From CAYQJS01 sp964417895 (GTDB lineage Bacteria; Chloroflexota; UBA6077; SHYK01), in the NCBI GenBank assembly GCA_964417895.1, contig CAYQJS010000042.1, positions 1 through 50,430 of the forward strand: 50,430 nt of DNA, given 5' to 3'. The notes below the pieces were generated by a model that searched no databases, was not told where the DNA came from, and worked only from the letters and a program-made list of their open reading frames with translations. Below are positions 41,010 through 49,800 of this stretch, in pieces (the stretch's first letter is position 1; every line of letters starts with the position of its first letter). The translations under genes were made by a program, and so were the position numbers.

Positions 41010-41027
41010 CCAATATCAGCGCAGGTG

Positions 41028-42458
41028 CTACCAGTGGAGCACCGGGTTGCGGGCGGCCGTCGTCTCATCGAGCCGGCCAACCGGCGTCGTGTGGGGGGCC
41101 GTGCGCAGCAGCTCCGGATCGCGCGCCGCCTCATCGGCGATGGCCACCATCGCTTCCACGAACGCATCGAGCGTCGCTTTCGTCTCCGTCTCCGTGGGCT
41201 CCACCATCATTGCCTCGGGGACCACGAGCGGGAAGTAGATCGTCGGCGGGTGGTACCCATAGTCCAGCAGGCGCTTGGCCACGTCGAGCGTCCGCGCGCC
41301 ATCCTGTCGAAGCCCCGAGAGCACCACCTCGTGCATGCAGGTCCGGTCGTGGGCGACGCGGTACCGTTCCGAAAGCCGTGCCCGCAGGTAGTTCGCGTTG
41401 AGGACCGCCGCCTCACTCACCTCGCGGAGCCCTGGCGTGCCGAGCATCCGAATGTAGGTGTAGGCACGAACCAGCATGCCGAAGTGGCCCTGGAACCCGC
41501 CCATCCGCCCGATGGACTCCGGCCGGTCGTCGTCCAGGGCGTACGTCCCGTCATCCCGCCGCACAGCGACGGGCGTCGGGAGGAACGGCGCCAGCTCGGC
41601 GGTGGCCGCGATAGCGCTGGAGCCGGGCCCGCCGCCACCGTGGGGCGTCGTGAACGTCTTGTGGAGATTCGCGTGCATCACGTCCAGGCCCAGATCGCAC
41701 GGTCGAGCGACTCCCAGCAGCGCGTTCAAATTGGCGCCGTCGCCATAGACGAGGCCGCCGGCGGCGTGCACCAGCTGGCTCACGTCCAGCATGGCCTCGT
41801 CGAAGAGACCGAGCGTGCTCGGGACGGTGATCATCAGGCCGGCTACGTCGTCGCCCAGCAGCTGGCGGAGCGCCGTGAGATCGACATTGCCGCGCGCATC
41901 GGACGGCAGCGAAGCCACCTCGTATCCCGCCATGGCCGCCGTCGCTGGATTCGTGCCGTGGGCCGAGTCCGGGATCAAGACCCTGCGTCGCCACCCATCA
42001 CCGCGAGCGAGGTGCGCGGCACGAATCATCAGGAGACCGGCCAGCTCGCCCTGTGCGCCGGCGGCGGGCGTGAGGCTGACGGCGTCGAACCCGGTGATCC
42101 GCGCGAGCAGTTCCTGCACCTCGTACGTGAGCTGGATCGCCCCCTGCACCGTCGCTTCGGGCTGGAGGGGGTGAATCGCGCGCATGCCGGGCAGCGCCGC
42201 CATGGCGTCGTTCACCTTGGGGTTGTATTTCATGGTGCACGAGCCGAGTGGATAGAAGGTCGTGTCGATGGAGACGTTGAGGCGCGACAGGCGCGTGAAG
42301 TGACGGACGACCTCTGGCTCGCCCACCTCGGGAAGGGGTAAGTCATCGCGCAGGAAGTTTGTCGGGATGTCGCGCGAGTCGAAAGGCACGTCGGGGCACC
42401 CCACGCTGATCGTCGGTCGCCCGTCGACGGACAGCTCGCTGAGAAGGGACTCAGTCAT
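41028..42458 (-). CDS. gcvPB: Glycine dehydrogenase (decarboxylating) subunit 2
   Basis: 476 residues from ATG 42458 with GGAGAGG upstream. It contains the PLP-binding lysine in DVMHANLHKTFTTPHGGGGP and the GSCTMKYNPKVND and PAAGAQGELAG segments of the C-terminal half of the P-protein. With gcvPA it forms the two-subunit glycine decarboxylase typical of Gram-positive, Chloroflexota and archaeal lineages. It decarboxylates glycine and passes the aminomethyl group to lipoyl-GcvH. It is the last gene of the reverse-strand gcvT-H-PA-PB operon; a 115-120-bp palindrome sits in the unusually long 269-bp gap from gcvPA. Confidence 0.97.
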   Translation of the reverse strand: MTESLLSELSVDGRPTISVGCPDVPFDSRDIPTNFLRDDLPLPEVGEPEVVRHFTRLSRLNVSIDTTFYPLGSCTMKYNPKVNDAMAALPGMRAIHPLQPEATVQGAIQLTYEVQELLARITGFDAVSLTPAAGAQGELAGLLMIRAAHLARGDGWRRRVLIPDSAHGTNPATAAMAGYEVASLPSDARGNVDLTALRQLLGDDVAGLMITVPSTLGLFDEAMLDVSQLVHAAGGLVYGDGANLNALLGVARPCDLGLDVMHANLHKTFTTPHGGGGPGSSAIAATAELAPFLPTPVAVRRDDGTYALDDDRPESIGRMGGFQGHFGMLVRAYTYIRMLGTPGLREVSEAAVLNANYLRARLSERYRVAHDRTCMHEVVLSGLRQDGARTLDVAKRLLDYGYHPPTIYFPLVVPEAMMVEPTETETKATLDAFVEAMVAIADEAARDPELLRTAPHTTPVGRLDETTAARNPVLHW

Positions 42459-42543
42459 GGCTGACCAACCTCTCCTGGCGGAACGCGGTACTGGCAAAAG
42501 GTCGCCTAATTTCGTGACCCGACGCGCAGGCTGGCGAACGGGC

Positions 42544-42664
42544 CCCCTCTCCTGCCCCAGCGGGAGAGGGCGGGGGTGAGGGCCCTTCCCTACCCAGGTC
42601 GAAGCAGTCGATTGGTTCGTTGGAAGCTGCCCTCACCTCACCTCTCCCACTGCGGTGGGAGAGG
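42544..42664. repeat. Long composite palindrome, family P copy 2, inside the gcv operon
   Basis: CCCTCTCCTGCCCCAGCGGG, then AGAGGG at the left, and CTCTCCCACTGCGGTGGGAG at the right, form two hairpins bounded by inverted GTGAGGGC/GCCCTCAC blocks, as at 24248-24362. It lies between gcvPA and gcvPB and could reduce or stabilise downstream expression. Confidence 0.75.
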
Positions 42665-42727
42665 AATAGTTGTGGTCGGCATGCCCTCACCTTCAACAAC
42701 AGGGTCGCGAACTTCCGCGAGTGTGTA

Positions 42728-44074
42728 CTAGCCAACGATCCCCTCCACCGCGGTAGCCAGGCGGTCGACCTGATCGCGCGTTGTTAGCTCGGTGCAGCAC
42801 AGCAGCAGGGCGTCGTCGAGCCCGGGGTACGACTTGCCGAGCTCATACCCGCCGACAATCCCCCGCTCCAGCAGGCTCCTGTTCACGGCATCAGCCGGCA
42901 GCGGGGTGCGCACCGCGAACTCGTGAAAGAACGGGCGCGGTGTGATGACTTCTACGCCCGGGATTTCGGCCAACCGGTCGGCGGCGAAGCGGGCCATCCG
43001 GCAGCACGATTCGGCCACCTCGCGCAGGCCAGTTGGCCCCAGCAACGCGAGATAGGCGGCGACCCCGAGCGAGATCAGTGTCTGCGAGGTGCAGATGTTG
43101 GACGTGGCTTTCTCCCGCCGGATGTGCTGCTCCCGCGCCTGGAGAGTGAGCACAAACCCGCGCCTCCCCTGTCCGTCTTTGGCCATCCCGACAAGGCGCC
43201 CCGGCAACTGCCGCACCAGCTCGCGGCGACAGGACAGCAGCCCCACATAGGGGCCGCCGAAGGACAGCGGAACGCCGAGCGGCTGTCCCTCCGCCGCGGC
43301 GATGTCTACTCCCCATTCTCCTGGTGGGCGGAGCAAACCCAGCGACGTCGGGTTGTAGACCTCCAGGGCCAGCGCGCCGACATGGTGGGCCGCCTCAACC
43401 GCGTGTGCCACGTCGCGGATCTCGCCGAAGAAGGTGGGCTGGCTCACGATGCAGCAGGCGGTGTGCTCGTCCAGGGCCTCGCGGAGGCCCACTTCTTGCA
43501 GCACGCCATCGCGCACCGCCATCTGGCTGGTGTACACGTCCACGCCCCTCGGCCTGACGTAGGTATCGAGGGCCTGTCGGTAGTGTGGATGGACGCCCGC
43601 GGATACGACGACGCGCTCCCGGCCGGTGAGGCGAAGCGCCATCAGCGCACCCTCGGCCACGGCGGATGCCCCGTCGTACACCGACGCGTTGGTGACGTCC
43701 ATCCCCGTGAGATCGCACACCAGGCTCTGGAACTCGAAGCTCATCTGCAAGGTGCCCTGGCTCACTTCGGGCTGGTACGGCGTGTAGGACGTGCTGAATT
43801 CGCTGCGGCCCATGAGCGCGCCCACGGCGCTGGGAATGAAGTGCCGATAGGCCCCCGCCCCGAGGAAGAATGGGATGCCGCTGACGGGGCGGTTCGCCGC
43901 CGCTAGCGACTCCACGTGGGCGGTGGCTTCCATCTCGTTAAGCGGGGGCCCGATGTCGATGGCGGGGAAGCGGACGTCCACGGGGATGGCGTCGAAGAGC
44001 GCCTCTGTGCCGGAGACACCGAGCGTCGCCAGCATCGATGTGCGTTCGCTCTCTGTGAGGGGGACGAAGGTCAT
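42728..44074 (-). CDS. gcvPA: Glycine dehydrogenase (decarboxylating) subunit 1
   Basis: 448 residues, full length for the N-terminal half-protein of split glycine decarboxylase. It starts MTFVPLTESERTSMLATLGV and carries FLGAGAYRHFIPSAVGALMG, SFEFQSLVCDLTGMDVTNAS and YDGASAVAEGALMA, all diagnostic. GKDGQ-type and TSNICTSQTL segments of the substrate channel are also present. Its start overlaps the gcvH stop by 4 bp, so translation is coupled. It works with gcvPB as an alpha2beta2 complex. This half lacks the PLP lysine, as expected. Confidence 0.97.
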   Translation of the reverse strand: MTFVPLTESERTSMLATLGVSGTEALFDAIPVDVRFPAIDIGPPLNEMEATAHVESLAAANRPVSGIPFFLGAGAYRHFIPSAVGALMGRSEFSTSYTPYQPEVSQGTLQMSFEFQSLVCDLTGMDVTNASVYDGASAVAEGALMALRLTGRERVVVSAGVHPHYRQALDTYVRPRGVDVYTSQMAVRDGVLQEVGLREALDEHTACCIVSQPTFFGEIRDVAHAVEAAHHVGALALEVYNPTSLGLLRPPGEWGVDIAAAEGQPLGVPLSFGGPYVGLLSCRRELVRQLPGRLVGMAKDGQGRRGFVLTLQAREQHIRREKATSNICTSQTLISLGVAAYLALLGPTGLREVAESCCRMARFAADRLAEIPGVEVITPRPFFHEFAVRTPLPADAVNRSLLERGIVGGYELGKSYPGLDDALLLCCTELTTRDQVDRLATAVEGIVG

Positions 44075-44475
44075 TCCGCCTCAGTCCCTCCGATGAGCTG
44101 CCGGTAGGCCTCGGCGTCAAGGAGTTGGTCGAGCTCCTGCACGTCGTCGGGTCGCACGCGGAGCATCCAACCCCGCTCGTACGGCGATTCGTTGACCCAT
44201 TCGGGATGCTCGCCCAGCTCTTCGTTGATCGCCACGATCTCTCCCGTGACGGGAGAAAAGAGGTCCGACGCGGCTTTCACGCTCTCAACGACGCCGAATT
44301 CCTTGAACGCGGTGACCCGAGCTCCCACCTTGGGTAGCTCGACGTAGACGACGTCGCCCAGCTCGTGCTGTGCGAAGTCCGTTATGCCAACAATGACGAG
44401 GTCGCCATCGCGCGTGGCCCACTCGTGCTCGCGCGTGTAGCGCCGATCCTCTGGAATGGCGGTCACCTCGCTCAA
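44071..44475 (-). CDS. gcvH: Glycine cleavage system H protein
   Basis: 134 residues starting at TTG 44475, chosen because AAAGGAG lies 6-7 nt upstream; an upstream in-frame start would run through a repeat. YTREHEWATRDGDLVIVGIT opens the lipoyl domain, and VVESVKAASDLFSPVTGEIV contains the lysine that carries lipoate. NESPYERGWMLRVRP ends the barrel. It shuttles the aminomethyl and dihydrolipoyl groups between P, T and L proteins. It sits between gcvT and gcvPA. No lipoate ligase or dihydrolipoamide dehydrogenase gene is nearby. Confidence 0.96.
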   Translation of the reverse strand: MSEVTAIPEDRRYTREHEWATRDGDLVIVGITDFAQHELGDVVYVELPKVGARVTAFKEFGVVESVKAASDLFSPVTGEIVAINEELGEHPEWVNESPYERGWMLRVRPDDVQELDQLLDAEAYRQLIGGTEAE

Positions 44476-44503
44476 TCGCGCTCCTTTCGCCCGCGGTCCC
44501 AGA

Positions 44504-44568
44504 TCCCAGGTCTCAAGTCCCAAGTCATTTCTAGACTTGGGACCTGGGACTTGAGACCTGGGGCTTCG
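44504..44568. repeat. Inverted CAAGTCCC/GGGACTTG repeat at the gcvT-gcvH junction
   Basis: AGGTCTCAAGTCCC (44508-44521) and GGGACTTGAGACCT (44546-44559) are perfect 14-bp complements; an inner CCCAAGTC/GACTTGGG stem (44519-44526, 44534-44541) competes with it. The gcvT stop codon and last codons (PQVSSPRSQV) lie within this repeat. Confidence 0.8.
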
Positions 44569-45670
44569 TTCGATGTGGTACGAAGGGCAATGATACGACG
44601 GTGGCCGGAGTTCCGCCTCCGCGGATCGTCACGCTGAGGGCGGTCCCCGGGGCTGCCACCCCGCTGCTGACGTACGCAGTGGCAATGGGCCGACGCAGCG
44701 TTGGAGAGAAGGTGCCGCTGGCGACTTCCCCGATTTCGGCGCCGTCGGCATTCACCCTACATCCGGCCCTGGGGACGGCCCCGGGCTCGAAGCTCAGACC
44801 GACGAGGTTGCGCCGAGGCGGTTCCTTCGCCAGGCGCGTGAGCGCGTCGCTCCCCAGGAAGGGCCCCTTCTCCAGCCGCACGACACGCCCGAGCCCAGCC
44901 TCGAACGGGGTGACTTCCTCGGTCAGCTCATGCCCATAGAGCGCCATGCCTGCTTCGAGGCGCAACGTGTCGCGGGCGCCCAGTCCCGCGGGCTCGACCC
45001 GCTCGTCGGCCACCAGCCGCTCCCACAGATCCGGTGCGAGCGACGAGTCCACCATCAGCTCGAAACCATCCTCCCCCGTGTAGCCAGTCCGCGCGACGTA
45101 AGCCGGGACGCCCGTTCCGAGCATTAACTCATACTCGAGGGCGTGGTAATAAGCCAACGAGCGGAGACTTCCGTTGATCAGGGGCTGAAGCGCCTCTTCG
45201 CTACCTGGCCCCTGCACGCCGAGCAGGGCAAGATCGAACGTCTCGTCACGCACCGTCGCTTCGAACGCGCGCTGTCGTCGCAGATCGTCGAGGAGGCTGA
45301 CGACGCGGGGACGGTTCGAAGCGTTGACCACCAGCCGCCAGCCGGCGGTGAGGCGGTAGACGAGGAGGTCCTCGATCACGCCGCCCCGGTCGTTGCAGAT
45401 GAGCGAATACTGGGCCGCCCCCGGCGCGAGGCGCCCGATGTCGTTGGTCGTTGCGTACTGGATGAGATCACGGGCATTCGGACCGGTGATATTGAGCCGC
45501 CCCATGTGGGAGAGGTCGAAGAGGCTGGCCGCCGACCGCGTATGAAGATGCTCGGCGACGAGCCCTGTGTACTGAAGCGGCATGAGCCAACCACCGAAGG
45601 GTACCATCCTGGCGCCGCGCGCCTCGTGCATGGCGGCTAGCGGAGTTCTCAGCAGCTGTGCGCTTGTCAT
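44531..45670 (-). CDS. gcvT: Glycine cleavage system T protein (aminomethyltransferase)
   Basis: 379 residues. It contains ARMVPFGGWLMPLQYTGLVA, SAASLFDLSHMGRLNITGPN, GGVIEDLLVYRL, GYTGEDGFELMVD and LGARDTLRLEAGMALYGHEL, the tetrahydrofolate-binding and catalytic regions of aminomethyltransferase. It releases ammonia and transfers the methylene group to THF. It is first in the operon. The final ten residues are encoded by an intergenic-type repeat that has overwritten the natural C-terminus. I see no glycine riboswitch in the region upstream of 45670. Confidence 0.97.
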   Translation of the reverse strand: MTSAQLLRTPLAAMHEARGARMVPFGGWLMPLQYTGLVAEHLHTRSAASLFDLSHMGRLNITGPNARDLIQYATTNDIGRLAPGAAQYSLICNDRGGVIEDLLVYRLTAGWRLVVNASNRPRVVSLLDDLRRQRAFEATVRDETFDLALLGVQGPGSEEALQPLINGSLRSLAYYHALEYELMLGTGVPAYVARTGYTGEDGFELMVDSSLAPDLWERLVADERVEPAGLGARDTLRLEAGMALYGHELTEEVTPFEAGLGRVVRLEKGPFLGSDALTRLAKEPPRRNLVGLSFEPGAVPRAGCRVNADGAEIGEVASGTFSPTLRRPIATAYVSSGVAAPGTALSVTIRGGGTPATVVSLPFVPHRTKPQVSSPRSQV

Positions 45671-45760
45671 TGTCCTGAAAATCCCCTCGCCCTCTGGGAG
45701 AGAGCCTGCCCTGAGCCTGTCGAAGGGGTTAGGGTGAGGGCGCTCACTCCGCCGCGCTTT

Positions 45761-45928
45761 TCATCGTTCGTGGTGCCGCTCGGCGGCATGGACAATTCTG
45801 AGCGCAAGCGTGGCCCCGAACCAGTCGGCATTCAAGTCTCGCCACTTCGGGTTGAATTCGGGCATCAACTCGATCGTCCTCTTACGCAACACGTGCGCGA
45901 CTTTGGTTTCACCATCGAGGTTATACAT
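45761..45928 (-). CDS. Hypothetical small protein
   Basis: About 55 residues from ATG 45928, giving MYNLDGETKVAHVLRKRTIE, then LMPEFNPKWRDLNADWFGAT and a His/Arg-rich end; a start at 45955 would add CRSC. Codon use is more AT-rich than its neighbours, and no family is recognised. It lies alone upstream of the gcv operon. It may be a real small protein or a chance frame. The gap from here to 46078 shows nothing else. Confidence 0.35.
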   Translation of the reverse strand: MYNLDGETKVAHVLRKRTIELMPEFNPKWRDLNADWFGATLALRIVHAAERHHER

Positions 45929-46078
45929 TTCACATGACCTACATTGATGGCCCATGGGCCGTTGGAAGAGATGGGCTTTGGCTGCGCTGTGATTGGCGTT
46001 TAGCGGGCCCGACCAGAGGGCGGGGGAGCGCGGTGTCTGTCCGTTCGGGAAAGCTACCTCGATGAGCGCATCGCGGGG

Positions 46079-46414
46079 TCAGGTCAGCGGAACGAAGTCG
46101 TATTCGCCTATGCCCTGCAAGTCGAGGAAGGTCGCCGACCCCTCGCCCGCGTTAGTCACGAGATGCGGGCGACCGGCAAGAACAGAGTAGGTCTGGCCGG
46201 GCTCCAGCAGGACCTCCTCTTTCGGGTCACGTAGGAAGAGACGTACTCGTCCCTCGATCACGTAGAAGGTGTCCTGGATGTTGCTGTGGTAATGCCACGG
46301 CACCTTCTGGATGGGGCTGATTTGAAGCTCCGTTACGCGGAAGCCGGGACGCTCCGCGTGCAGCGCGCGCCGCTCGACCTCGTAGAGTTGGCTCGCGTCC
46401 TTCACGGCTTCCAT
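46079..46414 (-). CDS. Single-domain cupin protein
   Basis: 111 residues from ATG 46414 with GGGAGG 5-6 nt upstream. VPWHYHSNIQDTFYVIEGRV is cupin motif 1 (H-x-H-x-x-x-x-x-E-like, here H-Y-H with Tyr/Glu following), and PGQTYSVLAGRPHLVTNAGE is motif 2 with its His. Small cupins of this type are metal-dependent dioxygenases, isomerases or sensors. Nothing nearby defines its substrate. The leader containing its ribosome-binding site is duplicated 75 bp upstream. Confidence 0.85.
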   Translation of the reverse strand: MEAVKDASQLYEVERRALHAERPGFRVTELQISPIQKVPWHYHSNIQDTFYVIEGRVRLFLRDPKEEVLLEPGQTYSVLAGRPHLVTNAGEGSATFLDLQGIGEYDFVPLT

Positions 46415-46525
46415 ATTGCCTCCCTGGCCATCGATCGATCTTTCGTCACGTGACGACACTCGGAGTCGCCTACTATGGCCTGCGCCAGTATTGCCTCCCT
46501 GGCCCTCGATCGATCTTTCGTCACG
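46414..46525. repeat. Direct repeat of the cupin leader (2 x 37 bp)
   Basis: TATTGCCTCCCTGGCC-n-TCG, then ATCGATCTTTCGTCACG, occurs at 46414-46450 and at 46489-46525 with one mismatch. Read on the reverse strand, both contain the AGGGAGG ribosome-binding site, but only the first is followed by ATG. The outer copy is followed by CTGGCG and is flanked by GCGCCA/TGGCGC. Confidence 0.8.
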
Positions 46526-46543
46526 GTTCCTGGCGCAATCAGT

Positions 46544-47182
46544 CTACAGAGTGAGCAAGCCCCGTCGAGCCGCCGTGGTAACGGCCTCGGTGCGGCTGGC
46601 AGCGCCGAGCTTCGCCATGATCGACCCGACGTGGAACTTCACCGTGTGCTCGCTGATGCGCAGCCGGCTGGCGATGGTCTTGTTGGGCAGCCCGAGGGCG
46701 ACAAGCCCGAGCACCTCGTGCTCGCGCGGCGTCAGGTCCTCTTCGAGCTGAGGATCGACCGCTGCGTTGAGGGGAGCCGCCGCGGCCAGCGTCCGTCCCA
46801 GGAGGGGCTCCAGCACCACGAGGCCCTGGGCTACCGCGCCGACCGCGGCGGCGATCTCGTCGGCGCTCGCGTCGGCCAGGAGAAATCCGCGCACGGCGCT
46901 CGCCAGGAGGCTTCCCAGCTCGGTCGCCCCCGGCGCATCTCCCAGGAGCACCAGGGGGGTTCCCGTTGCGTCCAAGGCCTCAGCCAGTGCAGCCAGCTCC
47001 GCCGCCACAGCCGGCTCCCACGCCGCCAGCACGACGTCGGCCCCCAGATCGTGCGCCAGCCGTGCCGCGTCGTCGAACGCGCCCGTCTCTCCCACTGCCT
47101 CGAGGTCGTCCCGATCGGCGAGCAGGGCGCGCAGCCCCAGCCGCGACAGCGGCTGGGCGGCGACGATCAGGATACGTTTCAT
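46544..47182 (-). CDS. NarL/LuxR-type regulator with degenerate receiver domain
   Basis: 212 residues. The C-terminal 65 residues are a LuxR HTH: EEDLTPREHEVLGLVALGLP then NKTIASRLRISEHTVKFHVG. The N-terminal domain has the receiver fold (MKRILIVAAQPLSRLGLRAL), but the acidic pair reads A-A instead of D-D, the phospho-acceptor strand reads DVVLAAWEP instead of D-x-x-LLD, and the conserved Lys in GFLL-K-DA is Ala. It therefore cannot be phosphorylated in the usual way and presumably responds to another signal or is constitutive. It is the last gene of a three-gene unit with two trypsin-like proteases (6-bp gaps). Confidence 0.9.
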   Translation of the reverse strand: MKRILIVAAQPLSRLGLRALLADRDDLEAVGETGAFDDAARLAHDLGADVVLAAWEPAVAAELAALAEALDATGTPLVLLGDAPGATELGSLLASAVRGFLLADASADEIAAAVGAVAQGLVVLEPLLGRTLAAAAPLNAAVDPQLEEDLTPREHEVLGLVALGLPNKTIASRLRISEHTVKFHVGSIMAKLGAASRTEAVTTAARRGLLTL

Positions 47183-47188
47183 GCAGCG

Positions 47189-47854
47189 TCAGATAAGGTC
47201 GATGTCCCGCCAGGCTGTCCAGTGCGGCCGGACGAGTGAGAAGTCCCGCCCATCGCAGAGCATCCACTCCACTGCTCGGCTGGGTACCGCCAGGGCCAGG
47301 CCGGGGCCGATGATCATGTGGGGGATACCCACCACCCGGCCCTGGACGTCGGCCAGAGCACCCCCGGAGTTGCCCGGGCGCAGCGTAATCGATGCGAGGA
47401 TCGGCTCGCCCGGACGCGCCGGCCGGTAGGAGCCGGCCGCGCTCACCATCCCCAGCGTGACTGCGTTGCGCTCGCCCATGGGGTTGCCGACCGCCAGGAT
47501 CAGCTCGCCCACCCGCAGTCGGGTCGAATCTCCAATGGTCGCGGGCACCAACTCGTCCTCGAAACCGCCATCGACCTGGAGGGCGGCGAGGTCCAGCCCG
47601 GGCGCGCGCAGGACGACCCGGGCCCCCAGCTCGGACCCGTCGCGCAGGATCACGCTGGCCCTATCTCCCCGAACGACGTGGTGATTGGTGACGACGATGC
47701 CGCCACGGTTCCACACGACCCCCGATCCGGTGCCCGCATGCCGCGCGCGAACAACAACCACGCTCCGGCTCACCATCTCGGCGACACGCGACATCTCGTC
47801 CGAGAGGACGTCCACGCAAGCCAGCTCTTCGACTGCAAGAGCCATGCTGGCCAC
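47189..47854 (-). CDS. S1C trypsin-like serine protease without PDZ domain
   Basis: 221 residues. The triad is visible as IVVTNHHVVRG (His), LRAPGLDLAALQV (Asp) and TLRPGNSGGALAD (Ser). GTGSGVVWNRGGIV opens the protease domain. There is no signal peptide or membrane helix and no PDZ domain, so it looks like a cytosolic HtrA/DegP-type protease core. Sequence GNPMGERNAVTLGMVSAAG and the oxyanion region appear intact, so it should be active. It sits 6 bp behind the larger protease gene and 6 bp ahead of the LuxR-type gene. The short C-terminal tail (RPHWTAWRDIDLI) is unusual. Confidence 0.92.
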   Translation of the reverse strand: MASMALAVEELACVDVLSDEMSRVAEMVSRSVVVVRARHAGTGSGVVWNRGGIVVTNHHVVRGDRASVILRDGSELGARVVLRAPGLDLAALQVDGGFEDELVPATIGDSTRLRVGELILAVGNPMGERNAVTLGMVSAAGSYRPARPGEPILASITLRPGNSGGALADVQGRVVGIPHMIIGPGLALAVPSRAVEWMLCDGRDFSLVRPHWTAWRDIDLI

Positions 47855-47860
47855 CGCCTC

Positions 47861-48793
47861 TCAGCTTCGCTCGGTTGGGGTGACCGCCAGGTCCTTCCGC
47901 TCGCCGGCGCGGACCACGGTGGCAGGGGTCGCATTCCCCACCGAGCCCGGTCCCAGAGCCCCCTGCAAGTCCTGCGCGTCGGACACGGTCTGTCCGCCAA
48001 GGCTCACGAGCACGTCGCCCATGAGCAGGCCGGCGATGGCCGCCGGGCTCCCGGACTCCACCGCCAGGAGCAGCAGGCCCGACTCTTGTTGCAGGCCAAG
48101 CTTCCCCTGCAGCTCGCCTGGAAGTCGGACGGGCTGCGACGTCACGCCGAGGTAGCCGCGTCGGATCTTGCCCTGCACGAGGAGCGTATCGACGATGCTT
48201 GTCACCGCATGGGCAGGGATGGCAACGCCCTGGCCGCGCGCAAGCGCCGAGCTATTGATGCCGGCCACGCGGCCCTGGGTATCCACCAGAGGGCCCCCCG
48301 AGAAGCCCGGGTACAGCGCCAGGTCGGCGCGGATGTATCCCTGGACCACGCCGCCGCGCGCCGTGCGCCAGCTCGACCCAAGCGCGCTCACCACACCAAA
48401 ACTGGCCATGACGCGGCCGGCGCCGGCGGCCGAGCCGGATCCGAGGGCCAACACCAGATGCCCGACCTTCACAGAGTCGGCGGGCGCAAAGTCCGCCGGC
48501 GGAAACGCCGCGTCGGCCAGCCGGAGTACCCCGATGTCGCTCCCCGGGTCGCGCCCGACGATGGTCGCGGGTCGCCGCTCATCGTCGGCGAGCGACACTG
48601 TGATGTCCTCCTCGCGCTCGAGAACGTGGTCCGCCGTAACGATCAGGCCGCCCTCCCGCCAGACAACGCCGCTTGCTGGCAGGCGACGCCTCGCGTGGAC
48701 GGTAACCACCGCCCTGGCCGCTCGGTCGACGGCGCTCGCCAGCTCCTCGGAGACGGCTGCAAGCACGCCTTGAGGTGTATCTGTTGTTGCCAT
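47861..48793 (-). CDS. HtrA-like serine protease with C-terminal PDZ domain
   Basis: 310 residues. The protease domain carries LIVTADHVLE (His), DPGSDIGVLRLA (Asp) and LALYPGFSGGPLVD (Ser). Residues about 215-305 form a PDZ domain, with RRGYLGVTSQPVRLPGEL, then LAVESGSPAAIAGLLMGDVL and VSLGGQTVSDAQDLQGAL. A signal peptide or anchor, usual in HtrA/DegP proteins, is absent. The N-terminus is a short helical segment, suggesting cytosolic location. It is the first gene of the three-gene unit, and RBS GGGAGGTG precedes ATG 48793. The PDZ domain may recognise exposed C-termini and the partner protease may process the same substrates (inference). Confidence 0.93.
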   Translation of the reverse strand: MATTDTPQGVLAAVSEELASAVDRAARAVVTVHARRRLPASGVVWREGGLIVTADHVLEREEDITVSLADDERRPATIVGRDPGSDIGVLRLADAAFPPADFAPADSVKVGHLVLALGSGSAAGAGRVMASFGVVSALGSSWRTARGGVVQGYIRADLALYPGFSGGPLVDTQGRVAGINSSALARGQGVAIPAHAVTSIVDTLLVQGKIRRGYLGVTSQPVRLPGELQGKLGLQQESGLLLLAVESGSPAAIAGLLMGDVLVSLGGQTVSDAQDLQGALGPGSVGNATPATVVRAGERKDLAVTPTERS

Positions 48794-48913
48794 TCCGGCA
48801 CCTCCCTGGTCCTCGCGTCGGCAGTCCTGCCTGCCGCGCCTATGGCTCAGCTTAACCGTGCGGGAGATGGCGGTTCATCAGGCATCTGGCCAGGGATGGG
48901 CCTGGACTTTCGG

Positions 48914-49669
<756 letters not shown>

Positions 49670-49800
49670 AATCGAGTTGTCGCTGAGTGGTTTGAGTCGC
49701 ACGTGAAGCCATGTCCAGGGGGTCTGTCTGTGAGCCGACTATACCACAGGGGTGCGCCTTCGGCGGGTCTACGGTTCGCCCCCGACGGCTGTGGCGAGTG

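Noticed and set aside
45671..46078. Glycine riboswitch upstream of gcvT
   Set aside because: The leader contains palindromic repeat fragments and a small ORF, but I could not find the tandem aptamer core with its conserved purine-rich junctions.
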